A DNA stretch of 64,000 nucleotides from a bacterium. GTDB taxonomy: Bacteria; Cyanobacteriota; Vampirovibrionia; Obscuribacterales; Obscuribacteraceae. The DNA is taken from the NCBI GenBank assembly GCA_016124935.1, contig WGMS01000007.1:178472-242471 (forward strand). The letters are read 5' to 3'. Below the pieces are notes generated by a model. That model was not told where the DNA came from and did not search any database. It saw only the letters and a program-made list of their open reading frames with translations. Of the stretch, positions 25,817-34,330 are shown one piece after another. Both the position numbers and the translations under genes were made by a program. How positions within the stretch are numbered: position 1 is the first letter of the stretch; every line of letters begins with the position of its first letter.

Positions 25817-28800
25817 ATGATAGAGCCCAGCCGTATCCAGTTACAGATGATGCTTGTGCAGCAGGCAGGGCCAGGCGCGCTGCCGCTCAGTATCATCAAT
25901 CCCCAGAAATTTCTGCCTTTCCTTCGAACGGTGGAGCAGCTCTCCATTGATGAAAACCTCAAGCCGATTCTGGTCTACTGGTCCTGTCAGAGCGCCGGCC
26001 GCCTGTTGCCTAAGGGTCCCAAGTTCAGGGACCTTATGAAAGAAGCCGAATGTGTCTCGATCTATTCGGAAGAGCGGTCTGATCCGCCGGATGAATGGGG
26101 CTTTCTTCTAGAGAGTCGCGGGCTCTGTCTGGTGGTTTATGGTCAGCAAGCCTCAGAATCTCCGGATGGGGATAAATATTCTTGCACCGGCTCCATGGAC
26201 CCGACCATTGTCAAACAGGCTTTCGACAGGCTTCTGCCCCGTTGGGAAAGACTTGAGAAAGCTGAGAGCGAGCGCTTAATAGATCATCGCCAGAAACTCG
26301 GTCCCAGCGGCAGCGCCCAGCCGTTCATGCAGAGGGTACGTCAGGCCTGGCCCATCGTCAAAGCGCCCATACAGCAGGGCTTCATCCTTGATCCTCTACA
26401 GGGCCTCTCCTTTCCGGAGATAATCGATGCCGGTGGTCCGCCGCAGCCCGATAGCGGCAAAGTGAAGCCTATTGCCGTCGACATAGCTCCATCGCCTTCG
26501 GCTTCCTACACCGGTCTCAATCCTATATCCTCTCTGGTCGGCTCTCCCAAGTCAGGCACCGCTTCCATGGCGGTTCAGGTTCAGAATCAGCCGATTGTCA
26601 CCGGTCGCGATGAGCCGAAACTCAAGACCTCCATCGAGGATGACGGCGGTGCCGGCAGTCGCAAAACCGCGGTGGGAGCGCCGGAAGCTCAACCTTCACC
26701 GGAGGAGACCGGCGAGCACGTGCCGGTCATTCCCGTAGCCGCCCAGACTATTATTTCCGACATCATCGGCAAGCTCAGACATTCCAGCGACCTGCAATCT
26801 ATTCTCCAGTTCGCCATCGAGAAACTGGTGGAGACTGCCGGGGCAGAAAGAGGGTTGATCTGGCAGATTGACGGGGATCATCTCAAGGTCACCAACGAGT
26901 ATGCCACCAGCGGCAAAGAGGCTTTTGTAGACAACAAGCTCTCTCCCCAGGAGTCCACCGCCATCGTACTGGAGTTTCTGTCACGCTTCCCGGATGAGAC
27001 CGGGGCTGGTGTAATCAGTATTCCGGACACATCCGAAGACACCAATCTGCACAAAGTCTCCCCTACCCTCTCGTCTTTAATAGAGCTTGGTGGCGTCAAC
27101 GCCAGGCTCATGGCACAGCTTCGCTCCCGGGGTATATTCTCGGGCTTTCTTGAGTTGCAGCAGTGCTCCGGTGCCCGGGAATGGAGCACTGTGGATGCCG
27201 TGGTCCTTCAGAAAGTAGCCGAGGTTCTCTCGGTCGTTGTTCAGCAGTCTGCCGACCAGAGCAAAATCGAGATGGACGCCCAGGAGATGAAGCTGATCAA
27301 TGAAATCGCCAGTCTTTTCCGGGAATCCAGGGGGATAACCACCAGGGATTCGCTGATCAAATCGGTCATGCTGGTGGCGGAGCACATGGGCTTCAGCCAT
27401 TCAGAGATCTATTTGATCAATCAGTCCCAGAACGAACTGATACCCCAGACTAAAGACACTAGCTCTGATTCGGTCGATCTGGAGAATACCGATAATCCCT
27501 TTGTTGAAGTCTTCAAGTCCGGTCGCGGCAAGATGATCAACATGGAGTACAGCCGCAAGCCGGATCCCTTCTTTCATCATGATATGGCGCTTGTGCTGCC
27601 CCTTACTTCCGAGGGTGCAAGACTGGGTGTGATCGGGCTCTGGAAACGCCTTCCCAATCGACCGGATTTCCGCCCACAAGATAGAGAACTGGGTCTGACC
27701 ATTGCCGGTCATATGTCCAACGTTATCCGTGCCGACCAGGCTATTCAACAGATTCGATCGGACCAGACCAGGGCGGCTATTATCAACCGGGTCACAGAAG
27801 GTATTCGTAAGTCTCTCAAGAGCGCTGATCAGATCATGGAGACCTTAGTAGATTCTATTTACGACTATTTTGATCTGGAACAATGCGTCTGTGCCTTATT
27901 CGACGTCCAATCCGACTCTTTTGGAAAGTCAAAAGAGAAAGGACTTGCTCCTTCTGAAAAAGAGAAAGAGAGCGGAAGCGGAAGTGGAAACGGAAACGGA
28001 AACGGAAACGAACAGGATGAGCATTTGCTGGAAGGCGGAGAACATGAGCCGGAGAACCTCGGCGAGTTTCTCTTGCGAGCCCTGAAAGAAGAATTGAAGC
28101 AGGGTCAGATTGTTTTTCTGAGCCGCGACCAGATCATCGACAGATTGAAAGATGATGATGACGCTCCGATAACCGACGCGATTAAATCAGCCACCCTTGT
28201 CCCTCTTTACTATGCCGGTAATTTCAAAGCTGCCCTCTGTATGATGTCAGCCGAGATGTCCAGACCGCTTTCGGCCAAGGATGAACATTTCGTTCTCGAC
28301 CTTGCCGACCGGGTGGCGGTGGTCATATCTCACGCCGAACTATTCAATCAGGTCGAGATGGAAGCGATAACCGACCCGATGACCGGTTTGCACAATCGCC
28401 GTCATTTCGAATCGCAGCTTTCTAAAGAGATAGATCGTTATCAACGATTCGGTCACCCCTTCTCATTCATCATCATCGACCTCGATTTCCTCAAAAAAAT
28501 CAACGATAATCTCGGTCATCATTATGGTGACGAAGCGATCAAGCATATCGGTAAGGTCTTGAAGCGCAGTGTGCGGGATGTGGATACCGTGGGAAGATTC
28601 GGAGGAGAAGAGTTCGTCGTTCTGCTTCCGGAGACTGATCTGAAGTGGGCTCGAATGGTGGCTGAGAGAATTTGTTCTTCAATTCGGGAGAAACATGTAG
28701 AAGGGGTAGGCACGGTCACTGCTTCTCTGGGTGTGGCTGTTTTCCCCCAGGATGCCGACGACAAAGAGAAGCTTTTCGAACTTGCCGACAAGGCTCTCTA

Positions 28801-29569
28801 TCTGGCCAAGACTCGCGGTCGAGATCAGGTGTGCACCGTGGCTGATGACCTGATGCCGTCGGGTACCGAGATTACTATTCCGGAGAAGTCAAAAGAAGCT
28901 AAAGAGGCGGAAGACCGCGATCGCTATGGTACCAGCGCCGCCGAAAAAGTACGCATGGATGATAGCATTCATTCTTTCGATCTAGAGATGATCGCTCAGA
29001 AAGGCATTCTTGGGCTTCTTGCCCAGGTGATTAAAACCCTTGAGGAAAAAGATGCTTACGGCACCGAGCGCTCGCCCAGGGTTTATGGCTATGCTTCTAG
29101 AATGGCTCAATCTCTGCATCTGTCTAAGGAGCATGCCGAGATTGTGTCACTGGCAGCGGTGCTGTGTAATCTCGGCAAAATTACCATCCCTAAAGAGATT
29201 CTCCAAAAACCCGGTGAGCTGACCGGCGAGGAGAGAGCCTTGATAGAGCAGGCACCCCAGGTCGGGGCCAAAATTCTTGAACCTGCCAAGCTTTTATTTC
29301 GAGTTTCTCAGATAATCTCTGCTTGCCACGAGCACTGGGACGGCAATGGTTATCCCAACAAATTGCGCGGTCAGGATATTCCGGTGGAGGCTCAGATTGT
29401 CTCCCTTGTAGATTCCTACATAGCCATGACCAGCGACAGACCCTATAGAAAAGCGCTGACCAAGGAAGAGGCCTTACAAGAATTGCAGAGTGCATCGGGT
29501 AAACGCTGGGATTCTCGTCTTGTCAAGATCTTTCTCTCTATCTTGCAAAAAGAAGAAGAGCAAAGCTGA
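25817..29569 (+). CDS. diguanylate cyclase with GAF-like domains and a degenerate HD-GYP domain
   Basis: 1250 residues, no membrane segment. Residues 1-140 are unassigned; a Pro-rich linker follows; about 310-480, 490-640 and 650-850 look like three GAF-like sensory modules. The GGDEF domain (about 860-1030) has DPMTGLHNRRHF and active-site GGEEF (929-933), with an RxxD inhibitory site (R920-D923) five residues before it, so it should make c-di-GMP under product control. The end (about 1070-1240) is HD-GYP-like but has lost key metal ligands: HD is CN (1117-1118), HHE is CHE (1170-1172), while HWDGNGYP is kept. It is probably a regulatory rather than hydrolytic domain. A (GS)2(GN)4 run interrupts the third GAF-like region. 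Confidence 0.9.
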   Translation: MIEPSRIQLQMMLVQQAGPGALPLSIINPQKFLPFLRTVEQLSIDENLKPILVYWSCQSAGRLLPKGPKFRDLMKEAECVSIYSEERSDPPDEWGFLLESRGLCLVVYGQQASESPDGDKYSCTGSMDPTIVKQAFDRLLPRWERLEKAESERLIDHRQKLGPSGSAQPFMQRVRQAWPIVKAPIQQGFILDPLQGLSFPEIIDAGGPPQPDSGKVKPIAVDIAPSPSASYTGLNPISSLVGSPKSGTASMAVQVQNQPIVTGRDEPKLKTSIEDDGGAGSRKTAVGAPEAQPSPEETGEHVPVIPVAAQTIISDIIGKLRHSSDLQSILQFAIEKLVETAGAERGLIWQIDGDHLKVTNEYATSGKEAFVDNKLSPQESTAIVLEFLSRFPDETGAGVISIPDTSEDTNLHKVSPTLSSLIELGGVNARLMAQLRSRGIFSGFLELQQCSGAREWSTVDAVVLQKVAEVLSVVVQQSADQSKIEMDAQEMKLINEIASLFRESRGITTRDSLIKSVMLVAEHMGFSHSEIYLINQSQNELIPQTKDTSSDSVDLENTDNPFVEVFKSGRGKMINMEYSRKPDPFFHHDMALVLPLTSEGARLGVIGLWKRLPNRPDFRPQDRELGLTIAGHMSNVIRADQAIQQIRSDQTRAAIINRVTEGIRKSLKSADQIMETLVDSIYDYFDLEQCVCALFDVQSDSFGKSKEKGLAPSEKEKESGSGSGNGNGNGNEQDEHLLEGGEHEPENLGEFLLRALKEELKQGQIVFLSRDQIIDRLKDDDDAPITDAIKSATLVPLYYAGNFKAALCMMSAEMSRPLSAKDEHFVLDLADRVAVVISHAELFNQVEMEAITDPMTGLHNRRHFESQLSKEIDRYQRFGHPFSFIIIDLDFLKKINDNLGHHYGDEAIKHIGKVLKRSVRDVDTVGRFGGEEFVVLLPETDLKWARMVAERICSSIREKHVEGVGTVTASLGVAVFPQDADDKEKLFELADKALYLAKTRGRDQVCTVADDLMPSGTEITIPEKSKEAKEAEDRDRYGTSAAEKVRMDDSIHSFDLEMIAQKGILGLLAQVIKTLEEKDAYGTERSPRVYGYASRMAQSLHLSKEHAEIVSLAAVLCNLGKITIPKEILQKPGELTGEERALIEQAPQVGAKILEPAKLLFRVSQIISACHEHWDGNGYPNKLRGQDIPVEAQIVSLVDSYIAMTSDRPYRKALTKEEALQELQSASGKRWDSRLVKIFLSILQKEEEQS
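27974..28009 (+). repeat. in-frame hexanucleotide repeat in the GGDEF gene
   Basis: GGAAGC, GGAAGT, then four copies of GGAAAC, encoding GSGSGNGNGNGN from codon 720. The unit length keeps the frame, so slippage would change linker length only. Confidence 0.85.
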
Positions 29570-29630
29570 AATTGGCTTTTCAGGCAGATTACGAGTGGTC
29601 CTTACAACTATTTAATCTGGGCTCAGGGCC

Positions 29631-29658
29631 TTGTCGGCTCTTGGAAACTTGCTATAAT
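29631..29658 (+). promoter_or_regulatory. sigma-70 promoter in an intergenic region
   Basis: TTGTCG (29631-29636), a 16-base spacer, and a perfect TATAAT (29653-29658) preceded by TTGC, an extended -10. No protein gene starts downstream on this strand; the expected transcript ends at the hairpin at 29780-29822. Confidence 0.7.
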
Positions 29659-29664
29659 ACTAAT

Positions 29665-29825
29665 AGATCGTCCGAATCAATTTAGCTCTCCAAAAGCGGG
29701 AATCCGTATTGGACCCGAATAAGTCTCACGTGTTGGAGCTGACACGGAGCGATCTTTGGAAAGAGGAATGATCTAGGAGCAAACCCCTCTGTGTCCGGTG
29801 GGTGAACCGGCAGAGGGGTTTGAGT
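29665..29825 (+). ncRNA. candidate small RNA of about 160 bases
   Basis: Defined by the strong promoter at 29631-29658 and the 12-pair hairpin at 29780-29822. Inside, AGCTCTCCAA can pair with TTGGAGCT (one bulge), enclosing a CGGG/CCCG hairpin with inner TCC/GGA pairs. No ORF of note is present and no coding gene lies downstream on the plus strand before the convergent ABC operon. I checked it by eye against SRP RNA and 6S RNA hallmarks and could not assign it. Confidence 0.5.
29780..29822. terminator. strong hairpin, probable bidirectional terminator
   Basis: CAAACCCCTCTG (29780-29791) pairs perfectly with CAGAGGGGTTTG (29811-29822), with an inner CCGG/CCGG stem. There is no long T run on either side, so termination would rely on the stem. 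It lies 11 bases past the stop of the minus-strand ABC operon and at the end of the small-RNA candidate. Confidence 0.6.
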
Positions 29826-29833
29826 TTGCGGTA

Positions 29834-30094
29834 TTATATTTGGTGTCGGCTTTTTTCTCGTTTCTCTTCTTTGAGTTTCGATGGCACTTCCCTGGTTCGG
29901 TAGCTTGTACATTCGAAAGCCATTGGCCTTTCGTCTTTCAAGCAGTCTGTTGCGTTGTTGAATCGGCAATCCTGGCAGAGGAAGCGTCCTCTCCCTCGGC
30001 CGGTGCTCACCGCGTATATTGTGAGAGCCGAGGTGCCCACGGATAACAAGACGAGGACAGAGATATATATGTACGGTTCAAAATATTCTGCCAT
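29834..30094 (-). CDS. small membrane protein with four-Cys motif, last gene of the ABC operon
   Basis: 86 residues. One membrane segment (ISVLVLLSVGTSALTIYAV) near the N-terminus, then a compact Cys pattern: C-x2-C-x7-C-x10-C (CQDC ... DC ... FEC), which could bind zinc or a metal cluster, and a Lys/Arg-rich tail. The start is two bases after the stop of the upstream permease, so it is almost certainly cotranscribed with the peptide transporter. I know no such accessory subunit. The tight spacing and the motif make it a real gene. Confidence 0.75.
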   Translation of the reverse strand: MAEYFEPYIYISVLVLLSVGTSALTIYAVSTGRGRGRFLCQDCRFNNATDCLKDERPMAFECTSYRTREVPSKLKEEKREKSRHQI

Positions 30095-30096
30095 CC

Positions 30097-31209
30097 TCAG
30101 GAGACCCCCTGCATTTTTGGATCGAGCACATCTCGAAGCGTGTCACCGACGGTATTGAAGCACAGGATAGTGATGAAAATCAAAATCCCCGGGGTGATCA
30201 ACCAGGGCTGATTGAGAAGATCGTTGACGTTATCCATGGCGAATTTCAACATATTGCCCCAGCTCGCGTCCGGTTGTTGAATACCCAGACCGATGAAAGA
30301 GAGCCCGCTTTCCGATAGGATAAAGCCGGGTACCCGCAAGGTAGCCGCGACGATAATGAAACTGGCGGTCTGGGGAATGACATGAATCAAGATGGTCTGC
30401 AGTTCGGACATACCGGCCGCTTTTGCCGCCTGGACGAACTCTTCTTCCCTGACTGCCAGAACCATTCCCCGGATTACCCTGGATAGTCCCGCCCAGCCGA
30501 TGAAAGAGAGAATGACAGTGATCAGGGCAAAACGCTGGGAGCTGGACATGGAGGGAGGCAATATCGCCGCCAACCCGATAAGCAGGTAGAAGCCCGGGAT
30601 AGACATAATCGCTTCAGCCACCCGCATCATGATCGTATCTACTATGCCTCCGAAGAATCCGGAGATGCCGCCATAGACAATACCAATCGGAAAGGCGATC
30701 AGAAGACCGAGAAAACCTATGGTCAGGCTTTTCTGGGCGCCGAAAAAGAGTCTCGAAAAACTGTCTCTGCCGTTTATGTCCGAACCCAGTAGAAAAATTC
30801 TAGCGGGTTCCTGAACGGAAAAAAGGTGAATATCCATCGGGATGAAGCCCAGGAAGCTATAGCTCTCTCCCCGGGTGAGCAATTGGATAGGATATTTTTT
30901 TTCGGTATTCTCCAGATAGGATTGTTTGAAAGTCTCCACGTCGAAGGAGCGCTCTACCTTATGGACATAGGGCCAGCATATAGCGCCGTTCTCATCGGTA
31001 AAATGAACCACTGTGGGAGGAGCATTGGCCAGATCCGGATCGTTGAAGTGCATGGAATAGGGTGATATGGAATCGGCTAGGAACGCGCTTCCATAGAGAA
31101 AGGCGAGGACAATCAAAGAAACTCTTGCCACCGGATCCGCCCAGAGCCTCTGCCAGGCCGTGCGTCTTCTCTTGGTCGAATTCTGGCTTGCGCTTGCCAC
31201 TACAGTCAC
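30097..31209 (-). CDS. oligopeptide/dipeptide ABC transporter permease (OppC/DppC type)
   Basis: Inner-membrane permease of 370 residues. The N-terminal OppC_N segment (DPVARVSLIVLAFLYGSAFLA) is followed by an unusually long extracytoplasmic stretch of about 100 residues, then the binding-protein-dependent transport fold. The EAA loop is VQAAKAAGMSELQTILIHVIP, the contact site for the ATPase. GSDINGRDSFSRLFFGA and ILSESGLSFIGLGIQ are typical of OppC/DppC. It follows the OppB-like gene by 9 bases. The substrate may be peptides, nickel or sugars; this cannot be told. Confidence 0.92.
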   Translation of the reverse strand: MTVVASASQNSTKRRRTAWQRLWADPVARVSLIVLAFLYGSAFLADSISPYSMHFNDPDLANAPPTVVHFTDENGAICWPYVHKVERSFDVETFKQSYLENTEKKYPIQLLTRGESYSFLGFIPMDIHLFSVQEPARIFLLGSDINGRDSFSRLFFGAQKSLTIGFLGLLIAFPIGIVYGGISGFFGGIVDTIMMRVAEAIMSIPGFYLLIGLAAILPPSMSSSQRFALITVILSFIGWAGLSRVIRGMVLAVREEEFVQAAKAAGMSELQTILIHVIPQTASFIIVAATLRVPGFILSESGLSFIGLGIQQPDASWGNMLKFAMDNVNDLLNQPWLITPGILIFITILCFNTVGDTLRDVLDPKMQGVS

Positions 31210-31218
31210 TTTTCACCC

Positions 31219-32190
31219 CTAACTCTCTAAGCTGATTCTCGGATCGGTTACTTTTAAGAGCACGTCAGCCACCAGATTACCCAGGATTAGCATCACCGCT
31301 CCCAGCATTATGGAAGCCATGACCAGATTCATGTCCTTTGTGAGCACTCCTTCCAGGGTTAGCCTGCCCAGACCCGGATAGGCAAGCACCATCTCGGCCA
31401 GGGCCGAGCCGCTGAGCAAAGAAGCGAACTCGAAACCGAATAAAGTTATAAGTGGATTGATGGCGTTTCTCACCGCGTGTTTATAAATGACTACGTTTTC
31501 CGAAAGACCTTTGGCTCTTGCCGTGCGGACATACTCTTTGCGGAGGACATCCAGGAGGCTGCCGCGCATCTGTCTCTGGATGGTGGCGAGCGAGAAAAAG
31601 GTAAGCACCGTGACCGGAATAATTAGATGGTGAGCCAGATCCAATGCCTGACCGAATGGATCTCGTTCGAAGAAATCCGGACTGGTGAGGCCGCCTATGG
31701 GCAGCAGACCTGTGCCCAGGGCAAACATGAGGAGAAGCAGGCTGGAGAGAAAGGTGGGCATGGACATGCCCATGGCGGTGACTATTCCGAAAAACTTGTC
31801 TACGAATTTACCCCGGTGTATGGCGGCATAAGTGCCTGCCGGAATGGCGATCAACCAGGTGGCTATGATGGTGAGCACACTGAGCATCAGGGTATTACCG
31901 GCTCTCTGTTTGAGTAGTTCGAATACCGAGCCGCCGGTGGTGGAGACTCCCAGATCTCCTTCGGCCAGATTGCGTAACCATATATAGTATTGGATATGAG
32001 GCGGTTTGTTCAGACCCAGCCTCTCTTCTTCGTCCTTTATCGCCTGTTGAGAGATGGCTGGATTAGCGCGCAGATGGGCAAGGGGATCTACCGGAGCGAC
32101 TTTCAGCATGGTGAAAGCCATGAGAGAAATTAAGAAGAGAAGCGGAACGGCCTGGAGCGCTCTTTTCAGGATATAGACCGGGATCGACAC
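31219..32190 (-). CDS. oligopeptide/dipeptide ABC transporter permease (OppB/DppB type)
   Basis: 323 residues, six membrane segments. The N-terminal domain (YILKRALQAVPLLFLISLMAF) and LNKPPHIQYYIWLRNLAEGDLG are standard for DppB. The EAA loop is VRTARAKGLSENVVIYKHAVRNA. It lies 4 bases after the second solute-binding protein gene. With the OppC-type permease it should form the channel; the ATPases are not in the window. Confidence 0.93.
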   Translation of the reverse strand: MSIPVYILKRALQAVPLLFLISLMAFTMLKVAPVDPLAHLRANPAISQQAIKDEEERLGLNKPPHIQYYIWLRNLAEGDLGVSTTGGSVFELLKQRAGNTLMLSVLTIIATWLIAIPAGTYAAIHRGKFVDKFFGIVTAMGMSMPTFLSSLLLLMFALGTGLLPIGGLTSPDFFERDPFGQALDLAHHLIIPVTVLTFFSLATIQRQMRGSLLDVLRKEYVRTARAKGLSENVVIYKHAVRNAINPLITLFGFEFASLLSGSALAEMVLAYPGLGRLTLEGVLTKDMNLVMASIMLGAVMLILGNLVADVLLKVTDPRISLES

Positions 32191-32194
32191 CGTA

Positions 32195-34330
32195 TCATTT
32201 GCCTCCGTCGGTCTTATAGATCTCTTCTATGTTATGCAAAGTTCCTTTCGGAGTGTAATAGATGCCTATGGGGGTGGGGCGGTAGTTGCCGATGGTATTG
32301 CGGGCTGCTGCAATATCGAGCATTGAATACAGATAGATAAATGGCACCTTGTCGTAGGCTATCGCCTGGAACTTGTCGAAGAACTGATGACGTTTTTTGT
32401 TGTCGAAAGTGGTGGCACCCTGGTCGAAGCATTGATCTATCTCCTTTTCCCAGATGCGGGCGTCGGTGACGGATACATTGCCCTCGGAGTCAGGCAATCG
32501 CTGGTCGAACATATGCATTCGGCCGCTGGACTTCCAGACATTGGCAGAGTCATAGGGCTCTATCTTGTTTCCGGTCAAGCCCATGAGCACCGCGTCCCAA
32601 TCGAGCTTGTGGTTGATGGCGTTGATCAGGATGTTGAAGTCCACCGGTTGATAGTTGACTTTTATCCCCAGTTTAGCCAGGTCGTTTTGAATCATCACAC
32701 AGGTTCCATCCCGGGCTGAGTTGCCAGAGTTGGTCTGCAGGACAAATTCGACCGGGTTGTCGTCAGAGTCATACAGCTGTTTGTCTTTTAATTGGAAGCC
32801 TCCTTGCTCAAGAAGCTGCTTTGCTAAATTCAGATCCTGTCCGTAGTGCTTGAGATCTATTGCATACCATAGCGACCCGGCAGAGTAATGGGCGAAGATA
32901 GGAATTCCCACACCCTTTAAAATGTTGTCGACCAGCTTCTGTCTGTCTATGGCATGGCTTACTGCCTGGCGGAAATAGAGATTGTTGAACCATTTGCGCT
33001 TGATCGGATTTACATAGGGCTTACCTGTCTCGGGATTGTTTCTTCTATTCATGTTGAACATGATGAAAGTGGTGCCGTCATCGGGACCGAGGTTATACAT
33101 GGTGAAGTTGTTCGTCTTCTCGCGTTGTTTCATCAAGGCAGCGTCCAGACCGCGCACGCTTTTGATATCGAGAAAGTCCAGCTCGCCGCCATAGAATTTT
33201 AAAATCTGGGTGTTTTGATCCGGAACGATTACCTCTACGAATTTGTCTAGATAAGGCAGTCTACGACCATCTTTGTCCACCACCGAATAACGCGAGTTGC
33301 GCACCATCTCTACCCGTTGTCCGGGTACATAGCGTTTTAATTTGAAAGGACCGCTGACTACCATGGTTTCCGGATCGCAGTTGATGTCCCAGAATCCATG
33401 GAACTCTTGCATCGGCTTCTTGGTAATTGCCGAAAGAATATGCTTGGGAGCAATAGCTACATTGTGGATTCCGTTCAGAAAAGGTGAGAACGGCTCCTTT
33501 GTCTTGAATTTGACCGTGAGGTTGTCGACTTTGGTCACTTCCGGAAAATAACCTTTATGGGTTAGTGTATCCCGGGCGCTGCAGCTTCCGGCGCCGTAGC
33601 CTTTTTTAATAAGTGTGTTGAAAGTATAGATGACATCGTCGGCGGTGAGAGGACGTCCGTCCGACCAGACCAGTCCGTTGCGCAGAGTTATTGTGTATTC
33701 CAGCTTGTCATCGCTCAGTGTGAAGCTTTTGGCTAGTTTGGGATTCATCTCTCCGGTCCAAGCGTCTACCTCTACCAGGGAATCGAACATCAGCAAACCC
33801 AGTCCATGGCTCTGGGCATCGTTCGCTGCCCAGACATTGAAAGTTTTCGGTCCGGAGCCGAAAGTCGATAGGGTAAGAACGCCGCCGAACTTTCCTTTCT
33901 CGCCCCGGGCCTGCCAGACTTCGGCGCCACCTTCGAGTTCGACCAACTTATAGGGACCGGGATTCGGGATGGTAGTCCTGGCAGCCTGGAGGATTTTCGC
34001 TGTTGCCAGCAAGCGCCGTTTCTCGACTTCGCTGAGGGCTTTTCCCGATTCTTTTTCGGATGGCGCAAAGGTCGAAAATTGAAATTCGAGCAGTTGATCC
34101 GCTAAGGAGCTGTTGTTGCTCTCTTCTCCGCCTGTACTATCTTCTTCGGCGACTCCTTCTTCGCTATCCGGTTCTGTCTCGGTCTTGACCACAGGTTTCT
34201 CGACTACCGGTTTTTCTGCCGGGGCGGTAGTATCGGCAGCCTGCTTGGCGTTGCAAGAGCAGAGCAGAAGCAGGCTTACAGTGCTAAGTAAAAACTTTAG
34301 ATAGATGCCCCTATTTATTTTCATCAGCAT
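32195..34330 (-). CDS. family 5 extracellular solute-binding lipoprotein
   Basis: 711 residues. A lipobox (LLLLCSC) follows a hydrophobic signal peptide, so the mature protein should be lipid-anchored. An acidic, Glu/Thr-rich linker of about 70 residues precedes the SBP_bac_5 domain, marked by LAKSFTLSDDKLEYTITLR, WSDGRPLTADDVIYTFNTL and FRQAVSHAIDRQKLV. It overlaps the upstream paralogue by 20 bases (its ATG lies inside the last codons), so translation is coupled. The linker is not present in the paralogue. Confidence 0.92.
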   Translation of the reverse strand: MLMKINRGIYLKFLLSTVSLLLLCSCNAKQAADTTAPAEKPVVEKPVVKTETEPDSEEGVAEEDSTGGEESNNSSLADQLLEFQFSTFAPSEKESGKALSEVEKRRLLATAKILQAARTTIPNPGPYKLVELEGGAEVWQARGEKGKFGGVLTLSTFGSGPKTFNVWAANDAQSHGLGLLMFDSLVEVDAWTGEMNPKLAKSFTLSDDKLEYTITLRNGLVWSDGRPLTADDVIYTFNTLIKKGYGAGSCSARDTLTHKGYFPEVTKVDNLTVKFKTKEPFSPFLNGIHNVAIAPKHILSAITKKPMQEFHGFWDINCDPETMVVSGPFKLKRYVPGQRVEMVRNSRYSVVDKDGRRLPYLDKFVEVIVPDQNTQILKFYGGELDFLDIKSVRGLDAALMKQREKTNNFTMYNLGPDDGTTFIMFNMNRRNNPETGKPYVNPIKRKWFNNLYFRQAVSHAIDRQKLVDNILKGVGIPIFAHYSAGSLWYAIDLKHYGQDLNLAKQLLEQGGFQLKDKQLYDSDDNPVEFVLQTNSGNSARDGTCVMIQNDLAKLGIKVNYQPVDFNILINAINHKLDWDAVLMGLTGNKIEPYDSANVWKSSGRMHMFDQRLPDSEGNVSVTDARIWEKEIDQCFDQGATTFDNKKRHQFFDKFQAIAYDKVPFIYLYSMLDIAAARNTIGNYRPTPIGIYYTPKGTLHNIEEIYKTDGGK

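Noticed and set aside
29665-29825. assignment of the small RNA as 6S RNA or SRP RNA
   Set aside because: The 5' and 3' ends do not pair as in 6S RNA and the SRP GGAAGCAGC-type apical motif is absent.
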